NCBI RefSeq assembly: GCF_016925675.1
Contig: NZ_CP070506.1
Location: forward strand, 556,501 to 620,500
Direction of reading: 5' to 3'
DNA from: Pseudomonas hygromyciniae
Lineage (GTDB): Bacteria > Pseudomonadota > Gammaproteobacteria > Pseudomonadales > Pseudomonadaceae
DNA length: 64,000 bases
A program made the position numbers and the translations under genes. How positions within the stretch are numbered: position 1 is the stretch's first letter; every line of letters starts with the position of its first letter. Under the pieces are notes generated by a model. The model was not told where the DNA came from and ran no database searches. It saw nothing but the letters and a program-made list of their open reading frames with translations. Positions 50,146 through 58,903 of this stretch are shown piece by piece.

Positions 50146-51036
50146 CTAAATAACCTGCTCCATCATCCACTTCACAAAATCCCGCACCTTGGGCACCTCC
50201 GCCGAATGCTCCGGGTACGCCAGGTAGTACGCATCCTGGCTGGGCAGCCCATGCTGCCATGGGATCACCAACTTGCCTTCCGCCAGCTCTTCTTCCACCA
50301 GAAAACGCGGCAAAAGCGCCACGCCACAACCCACCTGCGCCGCCCTGATACACATATAGAAGGTGTCAAAACGCGGCCCATGGTAGCTGTGCTCGGTCTG
50401 GTAGCCCAGGCTGGCGAACCAGTCGTGCCAGCCCTGGGGGCGCGAGGCGTTTTGCAGCAGCACCAGTTCGCTCAGTTGCGTGGGGTCGCGCAAGGGCTGG
50501 GCCGGCAGGCTCTCCGGGGCGCACACCGGCACCAGTTCCTCGCTAAACAACTTGAGGCTCTCGGTGCCCGGCCGCGAGCCTGCGCCGAAGTAAAACGCCA
50601 GGTCGGCCTTGCCTTGCAGCAACTCGTCCGGGGTCTGCTCGTTGCACAGGTCCAGGTGAATCTGCGGGTGGCGCAGGCGCCAGCCCTTGAGGCGCGGCAC
50701 CAGCCAGCGTGCGCCGAAGGTGTAGGGCGTGGACACGCGCAATACTTCGGTCTCGCCGCCGTAGGAGCGCAGGTAGTGGGTCGACATCTCCACCTGGCTC
50801 AAGATCTTGCGCACTTCCACCAGGTACAGATCGCCCGCCGGGGTCATCTGCAAGCGGCGGCGCACCCGGCGAAACAGCAGGTGTTGCAGTAGCTCTTCCA
50901 ACTGCGCGACCTGCTTGCTGACCGCGCTCTGGGTGAGGTTCAGCTCCTCGGCGGCACGGGTGAAACTCAGGTGGCGGGTCACGGCCTCGAAACACTGCAG
51001 GGCGGTGATCGAGGGCAAATGTCTTTTATTGAGCAC
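50146..51036 (-). CDS. LysR-type regulator next to amaBA
   Basis: 296 residues from a GTG at 51036 behind AGAGGC, giving a normal LysR N-terminus (HLPSITALQCFEAVTRHL). The longer upstream frame overlaps the amaB promoter and is not credible. Winged helix: LSFTRAAEELNLTQSAVSKQ. The C-terminal co-inducer domain is intact. It is divergent from amaB across 149 bp, so it probably controls amaBA in response to a lysine breakdown intermediate (inference). A palindrome AAACGTCGTTT at 51088-51098 may be part of its operator. Confidence 0.9.
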   Translation of the reverse strand: MLNKRHLPSITALQCFEAVTRHLSFTRAAEELNLTQSAVSKQVAQLEELLQHLLFRRVRRRLQMTPAGDLYLVEVRKILSQVEMSTHYLRSYGGETEVLRVSTPYTFGARWLVPRLKGWRLRHPQIHLDLCNEQTPDELLQGKADLAFYFGAGSRPGTESLKLFSEELVPVCAPESLPAQPLRDPTQLSELVLLQNASRPQGWHDWFASLGYQTEHSYHGPRFDTFYMCIRAAQVGCGVALLPRFLVEEELAEGKLVIPWQHGLPSQDAYYLAYPEHSAEVPKVRDFVKWMMEQVI

Positions 51037-51185
51037 GGCCTGCCTCTTTTTTGTTTTGGCATGAATAAACGGAATGATATCTCGCCTAAACGTCGTTTGT
51101 TGGCAAGTCCCGGGCCAGCTACAAATAAGCGCTGATCGTCGTGTTGGTCGCGGCGCAATTTTTGTGTGGATTGAAGGAGTGACCC

Positions 51186-52676
51186 ATGGTTGCCGCATTG
51201 CTTGATCGTCTCGGCGTAGACCCGGCGTTGTACCAGGCCGGTAAACAGCCTGTGCATTCACCCATCGATGGCAGCCGCATCGCCAGTGTGCACTGGGAAG
51301 GGGCCGCCGAGGTCGAGCAGCAGGTCAGTCGCGCCGAGCATGCATTCGACGCCTGGCGCAAGGTGCCGGCGCCCCGTCGCGGTGAGCTGGTGCGCCAGTT
51401 CGGCGACCTGCTGCGCGAGTACAAGGCTGACCTGGGCGAGTTGGTGTCCTGGGAAGCGGGCAAGATCACCCAGGAAGGCTTGGGTGAAGTGCAGGAAATG
51501 ATCGACATCTGCGACTTCGCCGTGGGCCTGTCGCGCCAGTTGTACGGCTTGACCATCGCCTCCGAGCGCCCTGGCCACCATATGCGTGAGACCTGGCACC
51601 CGCTGGGCGTGGTCGGCGTGATCAGCGCCTTCAACTTCCCGGTGGCGGTGTGGGCGTGGAACACCGCGCTGGCGCTGGTGTGCGGCAACGCGGTGATCTG
51701 GAAGCCTTCGGAAAAGACCCCGCTCACCGCCCTGGCCTGCCAGGCGCTGTTCGAGCGGGTCGCGAAAAACTTCAGCGATGCACCGCCGTACCTCTGCCAG
51801 GTGGTCATTGGCGGGCGTGACGCCGGCGCCGCCTTGGTGGACGATCCACGGGTGGCACTGATCAGCGCCACCGGCAGCACGCGCATGGGCCGCGAAGTGG
51901 CGCCCAAGGTCGCCGCGCGGTTTGCCCGCAGCATTCTTGAGCTGGGCGGCAACAACGCAATGATCCTGGGCCCCAGCGCCGACCTGGACATGGCCGTGCG
52001 CGCCATCCTGTTCAGTGCGGTGGGCACCGCCGGCCAGCGTTGCACCAGCCTGCGCCGGTTGATCGCCCATGAGTCGGTCAAAGAAGAAATCGTCACACGC
52101 CTCAAGGCTGCCTATTCCAAGGTGCGCATCGGCCACCCGCTGCAAGGCAACCTGGTCGGCCCGCTGATCGACAAACACAGCTTTGAAAACATGCAGGACG
52201 CCCTGGAGCAGGCCCTGAGCGAAGGCGGCAAGGTATTTGGTGGCAAGCGCCAGTTGCAGGAGCAGTTCCCCGACGCTTACTACGTGTCGCCGGCCATTGT
52301 GGAAATGCCCGAGCAGAGCGACGTGGTGTGCAATGAAACGTTCGCGCCGATTCTGTATGTGGTCGGCTACAAGGACTTTACCGAGGCCTTGCGCCTGAAC
52401 AACGCGGTGCCGCAGGGCTTGTCGTCGTGCATCTTTACCACCGATGTGCGCGAGGCCGAGCAGTTCATGTCGGCGGTAGGCAGCGATTGCGGGATCGCCA
52501 ACGTCAATATCGGCCCCAGTGGTGCGGAGATCGGTGGCGCGTTTGGCGGTGAGAAAGAAACCGGCGGAGGGCGTGAATCGGGTTCGGATGCGTGGCGCGG
52601 GTACATGCGCCGGCAGACCAATACCGTGAACTATTCGCTGGAATTGCCGTTGGCCCAGGGCATTACCTTCGACTGA
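51186..52676 (+). CDS. amaB: Aminoadipate semialdehyde / piperideine-6-carboxylate dehydrogenase
   Basis: NAD-dependent aldehyde dehydrogenase of the ALDH7 group that oxidises the lysine-derived semialdehyde to 2-aminoadipate. 496 residues. It has the SAFNFPVAVWAWN and GNAVIWKPSEKTPL substrate and cofactor blocks, catalytic Glu in ILELGGNNA, and catalytic Cys in TAGQRCTSLRRL (about residue 285). The ATG at 51186 follows AAGGAG. Assignment to lysine catabolism rests on homology plus the adjacent amaA and LysR genes. Confidence 0.9.
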   Translation: MVAALLDRLGVDPALYQAGKQPVHSPIDGSRIASVHWEGAAEVEQQVSRAEHAFDAWRKVPAPRRGELVRQFGDLLREYKADLGELVSWEAGKITQEGLGEVQEMIDICDFAVGLSRQLYGLTIASERPGHHMRETWHPLGVVGVISAFNFPVAVWAWNTALALVCGNAVIWKPSEKTPLTALACQALFERVAKNFSDAPPYLCQVVIGGRDAGAALVDDPRVALISATGSTRMGREVAPKVAARFARSILELGGNNAMILGPSADLDMAVRAILFSAVGTAGQRCTSLRRLIAHESVKEEIVTRLKAAYSKVRIGHPLQGNLVGPLIDKHSFENMQDALEQALSEGGKVFGGKRQLQEQFPDAYYVSPAIVEMPEQSDVVCNETFAPILYVVGYKDFTEALRLNNAVPQGLSSCIFTTDVREAEQFMSAVGSDCGIANVNIGPSGAEIGGAFGGEKETGGGRESGSDAWRGYMRRQTNTVNYSLELPLAQGITFD

Positions 52677-52699
52677 GCCTCCAGCCGAAATGCGGTCAA

Positions 52700-52765
52700 T
52701 GTGGGAGCAGGCTTGCCTGCGATGGCGAATCCAATACCGCTATCGCAGGCAAGCCAGCTCCCATA
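52700..52765. repeat. REP pair (TGTGGGAGCAGGC), tips outward
   Basis: TGTGGGAGCAGGCTTGCCTG and complement CAGGCAAGCCAGCTCCCATA with a very short centre. It lies between amaB and amaA. Confidence 0.75.
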
Positions 52766-52822
52766 GTTGATCGGGTTTGCAGTTCAACAATTGTTTGTTA
52801 GGTCTCATCCCGGAGTCTGGCA

Positions 52823-54106
52823 ATGCCATTACGCGAAGCGTGTTTGTGGGAACAACTGACCCCTGGCCGGCCAGATCGCGCCGCGCTCACGGGCGAGGTC
52901 AAGGTGGATGTGTGTGTGATCGGCGCCGGTATCACCGGATTGTCGGCGGCCATCCACCTGCTGGAGCAAGGCAAAAGTGTCTGCGTGCTGGAGGCCCATC
53001 GCACCGGCCATGGCGGTTCGGGGCGTAACGTGGGTTTGGTCAACGCCGGGATGTGGATTCCCCCGGACGACATCGAGGCCGGTTTCGGCCCGGCGGTGGG
53101 CAGCCAGCTCAACCGTATGCTCGGCGCCGCGCCGTCCCTGGTGTTCAGCTTGATCGACAAGTACAAGATTGATTGCCAACTGCGCCGCGAGGGCACATTG
53201 CACATGGCGCACAACGCCCGTGGCGAAGCCGACCTGCGCAGCCGCGAAGAACAATGGAAGCGCCGTGGTGCGCCCGTGGAGTTGTTGACCGGCGCTGCGT
53301 GCGAGCAGGCCACCGGCACCAAAAAGATCGCTGCGGCCTTGCTCGACCGGCGTGCAGGCACCTTGAACCCGATGGCCTACACCAGCGGCCTGGCCAATGC
53401 GGCGATGAGCCTGGGCGGGCAGTTGTTCGACCATTCCCCGGTGACGCAACTGGAACGCCAGGGCCAGCAGTGGTCGGTGCAAACTGCCCAGGGCGCGGTG
53501 CAGGCTGCACAAGTGGTGATCGCCTCCAATGCCTACACCGAAGGCGAGTGGACCGAGCTGCGGCGCAATTTTTTCCCCGGCTATTACTACCAGGTGGCTT
53601 CGGCGCCATTGAGTGATGACGCTGCGCAACAAATCCTGCCGGGCGGCCAGGGTTCCTGGGACACACGTCAAGTGCTGAGCAGCATCCGCCGCGATGCCGA
53701 GGGGCGCTTGTTGCTCGGTAGCCTGGGCAATGGCAACCAGAAACCTGTGTGGTTCCTCAAGGCCTGGGCTGACCGTGTGCAGCAGCACTACTTCCCGTTC
53801 CTCAAGGCGGTGGACTGGGAATACACCTGGACCGGCTGCATCGCCTTTACCCCAGACCATTTGATGCGTCTTTTCGAACCCGCGCCCGGCTTGGTGGCGG
53901 TCACTGGCTACAACGGACGTGGCGTGACCACCGGCAGCGTGGTCGGCAAGGCATTTGCCGACTATTTGTGTCACCAGGATCCCCAGGCCCTGCCGATTCC
54001 GTTTGCGCCGATGCAGCCGCTGGCCGGCGTGGGCCTGCGCAGTTGCCTGTACGAGGCTGGTTTTTCGCTGTACCACGCCGGCCAATGCCTGCGAATTGTC
54101 ATCTGA
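52823..54106 (+). CDS. amaA: L-pipecolate oxidase (FAD-dependent)
   Basis: DAO-family flavoenzyme that oxidises pipecolate to piperideine-6-carboxylate, the substrate supplied to AmaB. 427 residues. The Rossmann motif VCVIGAGITGLSAAIHL is near residue 30, followed by HGGSGRNVGLVNAG. The C-terminal FAD motif is in VTGYNGRGVTTGSVVGK. The ATG at 52823 follows CCGGAG. It lies 146 bp after amaB with a REP between. Other DAO-type substrates cannot be excluded, but the neighbourhood supports pipecolate. Confidence 0.88.
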   Translation: MPLREACLWEQLTPGRPDRAALTGEVKVDVCVIGAGITGLSAAIHLLEQGKSVCVLEAHRTGHGGSGRNVGLVNAGMWIPPDDIEAGFGPAVGSQLNRMLGAAPSLVFSLIDKYKIDCQLRREGTLHMAHNARGEADLRSREEQWKRRGAPVELLTGAACEQATGTKKIAAALLDRRAGTLNPMAYTSGLANAAMSLGGQLFDHSPVTQLERQGQQWSVQTAQGAVQAAQVVIASNAYTEGEWTELRRNFFPGYYYQVASAPLSDDAAQQILPGGQGSWDTRQVLSSIRRDAEGRLLLGSLGNGNQKPVWFLKAWADRVQQHYFPFLKAVDWEYTWTGCIAFTPDHLMRLFEPAPGLVAVTGYNGRGVTTGSVVGKAFADYLCHQDPQALPIPFAPMQPLAGVGLRSCLYEAGFSLYHAGQCLRIVI

Positions 54107-54126
54107 TCAGCGAAATACCCTTCAGA

Positions 54127-54149
54127 AGCCGGCATTTTCTTAGCCGGCT
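54127..54149 (+). terminator. Hairpin after amaA
   Basis: Stem AGCCGGC / GCCGGCT with a 9-nt T-rich loop, 20 bp after the stop. It has no T tract, so termination is uncertain. Confidence 0.4.
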
Positions 54150-54293
54150 ACTAATCTGTATTGGTGCGAGTCGTAGCAATGACGCACTGTAAATGTGCAC
54201 TTCCGTTACGCACATGGTTACAGATGCTCTAAGGCGCGCTTGATGGCTGGCTGACATCAGTTCATCGAGCGGGTTTTACCTTTTTTTCACCTT

Positions 54294-54324
54294 GGTTGCA
54301 CCTCTGTGAGTTAGAGGGTTGCAC
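54294..54324 (+). promoter_or_regulatory. Direct repeat upstream of the liv promoter, possible activator site
   Basis: GGTTGCAC occurs at 54294-54301 and again at 54317-54324, 23 bp apart (about two helical turns). It lies 73-103 bp upstream of the sigma-54 promoter, where enhancer-binding proteins normally sit. Confidence 0.35.
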
Positions 54325-54396
54325 GTCCCGCCAAAAAGGCACCGAAACACCTGTAATAACAATGACACCGTGTCTTTCTGAAATAAAAAAACGCAA

Positions 54397-54412
54397 TGGC
54401 ACGCTGCTTGCT
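54397..54412 (+). promoter_or_regulatory. Consensus sigma-54 promoter of the liv operon
   Basis: TGGCACG-CTGC-TTGCT matches the -24/-12 consensus at every position. It lies 84 bp before the substrate-binding protein ATG. The remainder of the 389-bp gap holds the amaA hairpin and the GGTTGCAC repeats; no gene is visible. Confidence 0.8.
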
Positions 54413-54495
54413 CTCAGCTTTCCAGTGAAGGTTTCAAGTGAAAGTTTGAAGTGAAATTGCAGTGCCCATTCAATAAAAAACTCGGAGCACCACTC

Positions 54496-55632
54496 ATGTC
54501 CCAGACGTTTTACAAGAAAGGTTTCCTGGCCCTCGCGGTAGCTGCCGCGCTGGGTGTTTCTACGTTTGTTCAAGCTGATGTGAAGATTGGCGTGGCGGGG
54601 CCGATGACGGGCGCCAACGCAGCCTTCGGTGAGCAGTACATGAAAGGTGCCCAGGCGGCAGCCGATGTGATCAACAAGGCGGGCGGGATCAACGGCGAGC
54701 AGATCAAGCTGGTGGCGGGCGACGATGCGTGCGAACCCAAGCAGGCCGTGGCCGTGGCCAACCGCCTGGCTGACCAGGACAAAGTGATCGGCGTGGTCGG
54801 GCACTTCTGCTCCTCGAACACCATTCCAGCCTCCGAGGTGTACGACGAAGCGGGCATCATCGCCATCACTCCAGGCTCCACCAACCCACAAGTCACCGAA
54901 CGTGGCCTAGGCGCCATGTTCCGTATGTGCGGGCGTGACGACCAGCAGGGCATCGTGGCCGGTGACTACATTGTCGACGTGCTCAAGGGCAAGAAAGTCG
55001 CCGTCATCAACGACAAGGACACCTACGGCAAAGGCCTGGCCGATGCCACCGCAGCCCAGTTGACCAAGCGCGGCGTCAAACCGGTGCTGGAAGAAGGCCT
55101 GACCCGTGGCGAGAAAGACTTCAGCGCCCTGGTCACCAAGATCCGCTCCCTGGGTGCTGACGTGGTGTACTTCGGCGGCCTGCATCCGGAAGCCGGTCCA
55201 CTGGTACGCCAGATCCGTGAAGCCGGCCTCAAGGACGTCAAGTTCATGTCCGACGATGGTGTCGTGACCGACGAACTGGTGGCGACCGCCGGCGGTGCGC
55301 AGTACGTCGATGGCGTCTACATGACCTTCGGCGCCGACCCGCGCCTGCTGCCAGACAGCAAGGCGGTGGTCGAAGAGTTCCGTAAAAACGGCACTGAGCC
55401 TGAAGGCTACACCCTGTACGCCTACGCTTCGATCCAGGCCCTGGCGGCCGGTTTCAATGGCGCCAAGTCCAACAAGGGTGAAGACGCGGCCAAGTGGCTC
55501 AAGGCCAATCCGGTGCAAACCGTGATGGGCAAGAAAGAATGGGATACCAAGGGCGACCTGAAGGTCTCCGACTACGTGGTGTACCAGTGGGACAAGGACG
55601 GCAAATACCACCAGTTGGAAAAACAGAAGTAA
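54496..55632 (+). CDS. Branched-chain amino acid ABC transporter substrate-binding protein
   Basis: Periplasmic binding protein of the LivJ/BraC type. 378 residues from the ATG at 54496, behind CGGAG. The longer frame upstream is not needed. Signal peptide of about 27 residues ends FVQA. The mature start VKIGVAGPMTGANAAFGEQY and KLVAGDDACEPKQAVAVANR are typical. Specificity within the family cannot be read from sequence. First gene after the sigma-54 promoter. A REPIN-filled gap of 204 bp separates it from livH. Confidence 0.93.
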   Translation: MSQTFYKKGFLALAVAAALGVSTFVQADVKIGVAGPMTGANAAFGEQYMKGAQAAADVINKAGGINGEQIKLVAGDDACEPKQAVAVANRLADQDKVIGVVGHFCSSNTIPASEVYDEAGIIAITPGSTNPQVTERGLGAMFRMCGRDDQQGIVAGDYIVDVLKGKKVAVINDKDTYGKGLADATAAQLTKRGVKPVLEEGLTRGEKDFSALVTKIRSLGADVVYFGGLHPEAGPLVRQIREAGLKDVKFMSDDGVVTDELVATAGGAQYVDGVYMTFGADPRLLPDSKAVVEEFRKNGTEPEGYTLYAYASIQALAAGFNGAKSNKGEDAAKWLKANPVQTVMGKKEWDTKGDLKVSDYVVYQWDKDGKYHQLEKQK

Positions 55633-55653
55633 TCCGAACTGACGGCATCTTCC

Positions 55654-55753
55654 TGTAGGAGCGAGCTTGCTCGCGAAGAGCGTTAACGATGACGCAGGCA
55701 TCCTGAATGTCCGCATCGCTCTCGGGTTTTTCGCGAGCAAGCTCGCTCCTACA
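55654..55753. repeat. REPIN (TGTAGGAGCGAGC subfamily)
   Basis: Arms TGTAGGAGCGAGCTTGCTCG and CGAGCAAGCTCGCTCCTACA. Same subfamily as the copy trapped in the miniature element at 46627. It lies inside the liv operon and may lower expression of the downstream genes relative to the binding protein. Confidence 0.8.
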
Positions 55754-55836
55754 AGGAACGTGGCTAATCCTCTGTTTTCCTCCAGAAGGGCCGCACACCT
55801 GATGGTGTGCAGGTTCTCACCGCGTGAGATTGCGTT

Positions 55837-56751
55837 ATGGATGGTATTTTCCTGCAGCAACTGGTCAACGGCCTGACCCTCGGGTCGGTCTATGGCCTGA
55901 TCGCCATCGGCTACACAATGGTCTATGGCATCATTGGCATGATCAACTTCGCCCACGGCGAGGTTTATATGATTTCCGCTTACCTCGCGGCGATCAGTCT
56001 GGCACTGCTGGCTTACTTCGGCCTCGAATCCTTCCCGCTGCTCATTCTCGGCACCCTGATATTCACCGTCGTCGTCACCGGCGTCTACGGCTGGGTCATC
56101 GAACGTGTCGCCTACAAACCGTTGCGCAACTCCACCCGCCTGGCCCCGCTGATCAGTGCCATCGGGATCTCGTTGATCCTGCAGAACTATGCACAGATCG
56201 CCCAGGGCGCCAAGCAACAAGGCATTCCCACCCTGCTGGCCGGCGCCTGGCGCGTCGATATCGGCACCGGGTTCGTACAGTTGACCTACACCAAGGTGTT
56301 TATCCTGGTCGCGGCCTTTGCCGGCATGGCGCTGCTGACCTACATCATCAAGTACACCAAGCTGGGCCGCATGTGCCGCGCGACCCAGCAAGACCGCAAG
56401 ATGGCCTCGATCCTGGGAATCAACACCGACCGCGTGATCTCCTACGTGTTTGTCATCGGTGCGGCCATGGCGGCCCTGGCCGGTGTGCTGATCACCCTGA
56501 ACTACGGCACGTTCGACTTCTATGCCGGCTTTATCATCGGCATCAAGGCATTTACCGCAGCGGTACTCGGCGGCATCGGCTCCCTGCCTGGGGCGATGTT
56601 GGGCGGGATTATCCTGGGGATTTCCGAGTCGCTGTTCTCGGGGTTGATCAACTCTGACTACAAAGACGTGTTCAGTTTCTCCCTGCTGGTGGTGATTCTG
56701 ATTTTCCGTCCCCAGGGCCTGCTTGGTCGCCCGCTCGTGGCGAAGGTGTAA
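55837..56751 (+). CDS. livH: Branched-chain amino acid ABC transporter permease LivH
   Basis: Inner-membrane permease. 304 residues with about eight helices. The start MDGIFLQQLVNGLTLGSVYG is typical. Other landmarks are YTMVYGIIGMINFAHGEVYM and the EAA-like cytoplasmic loop CRATQQDRKMASILGIN that contacts the ATPases. Two bases separate it from livM. Confidence 0.95.
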   Translation: MDGIFLQQLVNGLTLGSVYGLIAIGYTMVYGIIGMINFAHGEVYMISAYLAAISLALLAYFGLESFPLLILGTLIFTVVVTGVYGWVIERVAYKPLRNSTRLAPLISAIGISLILQNYAQIAQGAKQQGIPTLLAGAWRVDIGTGFVQLTYTKVFILVAAFAGMALLTYIIKYTKLGRMCRATQQDRKMASILGINTDRVISYVFVIGAAMAALAGVLITLNYGTFDFYAGFIIGIKAFTAAVLGGIGSLPGAMLGGIILGISESLFSGLINSDYKDVFSFSLLVVILIFRPQGLLGRPLVAKV

Positions 56752-56753
56752 AC

Positions 56754-58031
56754 ATGTCTGCTGCCAAATCTATCGATATCAAGAAAAGTGTGGTCGATGC
56801 GGTCCTCGCCGGGCTGATTTCCCTGATCGTGTTCGGTCCTATCGTCGGCGTGGTCCTGGACGGCTACAGCTTCAACCTGGAACCGGCCCGCGTGGGCCTG
56901 CTGGTTGCCATTGTCATGGCCGGGCGCCTGGTCATGAGCCTGTTCCTGCAAACCCCCAAGGGCTTGAAGATTCTCCAGGGTTTTGAAACCTCGGGCTCCG
57001 GCGTGCATGTGCTGGCGCCGGACTACAAGTCGCGGCTGCGCTGGATCATCCCGGCGTTGATCGTGATCGCCATCGTGTTCCCGTTCTTTGCCAACAAGTA
57101 CCTGCTGACCGTGGTGATCCTCGGGCTGATCTACGTGTTGCTGGGCCTGGGCCTGAACATTGTGGTCGGCCTGGCCGGGTTGCTTGATCTGGGTTACGTG
57201 GCGTTCTACGCCATCGGCGCCTATGGCCTGGCCCTGGGTTACCAATACCTGGGCCTGGGATTCTGGACGGTGCTGCCACTGGCGGCCATCGCTGCGGCGC
57301 TTGCGGGGTGCATCCTCGGGTTCCCGGTGTTGCGAATGCACGGTGACTACCTGGCCATCGTGACCCTGGGTTTTGGTGAGATCATCCGCCTGGTACTCAA
57401 TAACTGGCTGTCGTTTACCGGTGGGCCGAACGGCATGCCGGTGCCATCGCCGACGTTCCTCGGCCTGGAATTCGGCCGGCGGGCCAAGGAGGGCGGGGTG
57501 CCGTTCCATGAGTTCTTCGGCATTGCCTATAACCCCAACGTGAAGTTCCTGTTCATCTACATCGTGCTGTTTCTGGTAGTGCTGCTGGTGCTGTACATCA
57601 AGCATCGCCTGACCCGCATGCCGGTGGGCCGCGCCTGGGAAGCCTTGCGTGAAGATGAGATCGCCTGCCGCTCCATGGGCTTGAACCACGTGCTGGTGAA
57701 GCTTTCGGCGTTCACCATTGGTGCGTCCACTGCTGGCCTGGCCGGTGTGTTCTTTGCCAGCTACCAGGGCTTCGTCAACCCGTCTTCGTTCACCTTCTTC
57801 GAGTCGGCGTTGATCCTCGCCATTGTGGTGCTGGGCGGCATGGGCTCGACGGTGGGCGTGGTGATTGCCGCCTTCGTGCTGACTGTCGCGCCTGAGTTGC
57901 TGCGCAGCTTCTCCGAATACCGGGTGTTGCTGTTTGGCGTGCTGATGGTGGTGATGATGATCTGGCGGCCAAGGGGCCTGATCCGGATCAGCCGTACCGG
58001 TGTGACACCGCGCAAGGGGGTGGCTCCATGA
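56754..58031 (+). CDS. livM: Branched-chain amino acid ABC transporter permease LivM
   Basis: Second permease. 425 residues. An extra N-terminal region of about 100 residues with two or three helices, seen also in E. coli LivM, precedes the core. Core landmarks are GLNIVVGLAGLLDLGYVAFY, HGDYLAIVTLGFGEIIR, the EAA loop ALREDEIACRSMGLN and the C-terminal ILAIVVLGGMGSTVG. Overlaps livG by 4 bp. Confidence 0.95.
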   Translation: MSAAKSIDIKKSVVDAVLAGLISLIVFGPIVGVVLDGYSFNLEPARVGLLVAIVMAGRLVMSLFLQTPKGLKILQGFETSGSGVHVLAPDYKSRLRWIIPALIVIAIVFPFFANKYLLTVVILGLIYVLLGLGLNIVVGLAGLLDLGYVAFYAIGAYGLALGYQYLGLGFWTVLPLAAIAAALAGCILGFPVLRMHGDYLAIVTLGFGEIIRLVLNNWLSFTGGPNGMPVPSPTFLGLEFGRRAKEGGVPFHEFFGIAYNPNVKFLFIYIVLFLVVLLVLYIKHRLTRMPVGRAWEALREDEIACRSMGLNHVLVKLSAFTIGASTAGLAGVFFASYQGFVNPSSFTFFESALILAIVVLGGMGSTVGVVIAAFVLTVAPELLRSFSEYRVLLFGVLMVVMMIWRPRGLIRISRTGVTPRKGVAP

Positions 58032-58903
58032 GCAAGGAAGTCGTTCTCAACGTGGAACACCTGATGATGCACTTCGGTGGCATCAAGGCCTTGAGCGATG
58101 TGAGCCTCAAGGTCGAACGCAACTCGATCTTCGCCCTGATCGGCCCCAACGGCGCCGGCAAGACCACGGTGTTCAACTGCCTGACCGGTTTTTATACGGC
58201 CAGCGGCGGCAAGATCGAACTCAACATACGCGGCAAGCAGACCAACGTGATCCAGTTGCTCGGCGAGCGCTTCAAACCCACCGACTTCGTTTCGCCCAAG
58301 AGCTTTTTCAGCCGGGTGTACTACAAAATGTTCGGCGGCACCCACCTGGTGAACCGCGCGGGCCTGGCCCGCACGTTCCAGAATATTCGCCTGTTCAAGG
58401 AAATGTCTGTAGTGGAAAACCTGCTGGTGGCCCAGCACATGTGGGTCAACCGCAACATGCTGGCGGGCATCCTCAACACCAAGGGCTACCGCAAGGCCGA
58501 AAGCGATGCACTGGACCACGCCTTCTACTGGTTGGAAGTGGTGGATCTGGTGGACTGCGCCAACCGCCTGGCTGGAGAACTCTCCTACGGCCAGCAGCGG
58601 CGCCTGGAAATCGCCCGCGCCATGTGCACCCGGCCGCAGATCATCTGTCTGGACGAACCGGCAGCGGGCCTCAACCCCCAGGAAACCGAAGCCCTCAGCG
58701 CGATGATTCGCCTGCTGCGCGACGAACACGACCTCACAGTGGTACTGATCGAGCACGACATGGGCATGGTGATGAGTATTTCCGACCACATTGTGGTGCT
58801 GGACCACGGCAACGTCATCGCCGAGGGTGGGCCGGAAGCGATCCGCAACGACCCGAAAGTGATCGCGGCCTACCTGGGTGCCGATGAAGAGGAGTTGGTA
58901 TGA
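58028..58903 (+). CDS. livG: Branched-chain amino acid ABC transporter ATPase LivG
   Basis: ATP-binding subunit. 291 residues, about 35 longer than the usual 255. Walker A GPNGAGKTTVFNCLTGFY, Q-loop in ARTFQNIRLF, signature LSYGQQRRLEIARA, Walker B IICLDEPAAGLNP, switch His in LIEHDMGMVM. The additional residues lie between Walker A and the Q-loop (about 65-105, around GERFKPTDFVSPKSFF). It overlaps both livM and livF by 4 bp. Confidence 0.95.
   Translation: MSKEVVLNVEHLMMHFGGIKALSDVSLKVERNSIFALIGPNGAGKTTVFNCLTGFYTASGGKIELNIRGKQTNVIQLLGERFKPTDFVSPKSFFSRVYYKMFGGTHLVNRAGLARTFQNIRLFKEMSVVENLLVAQHMWVNRNMLAGILNTKGYRKAESDALDHAFYWLEVVDLVDCANRLAGELSYGQQRRLEIARAMCTRPQIICLDEPAAGLNPQETEALSAMIRLLRDEHDLTVVLIEHDMGMVMSISDHIVVLDHGNVIAEGGPEAIRNDPKVIAAYLGADEEELV

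Noticed and set aside
51037..51261. An extended N-terminus for the LysR regulator
   Set aside because: It would overlap the amaB promoter and start; LysR proteins begin at the winged helix, as given by the GTG at 51036.
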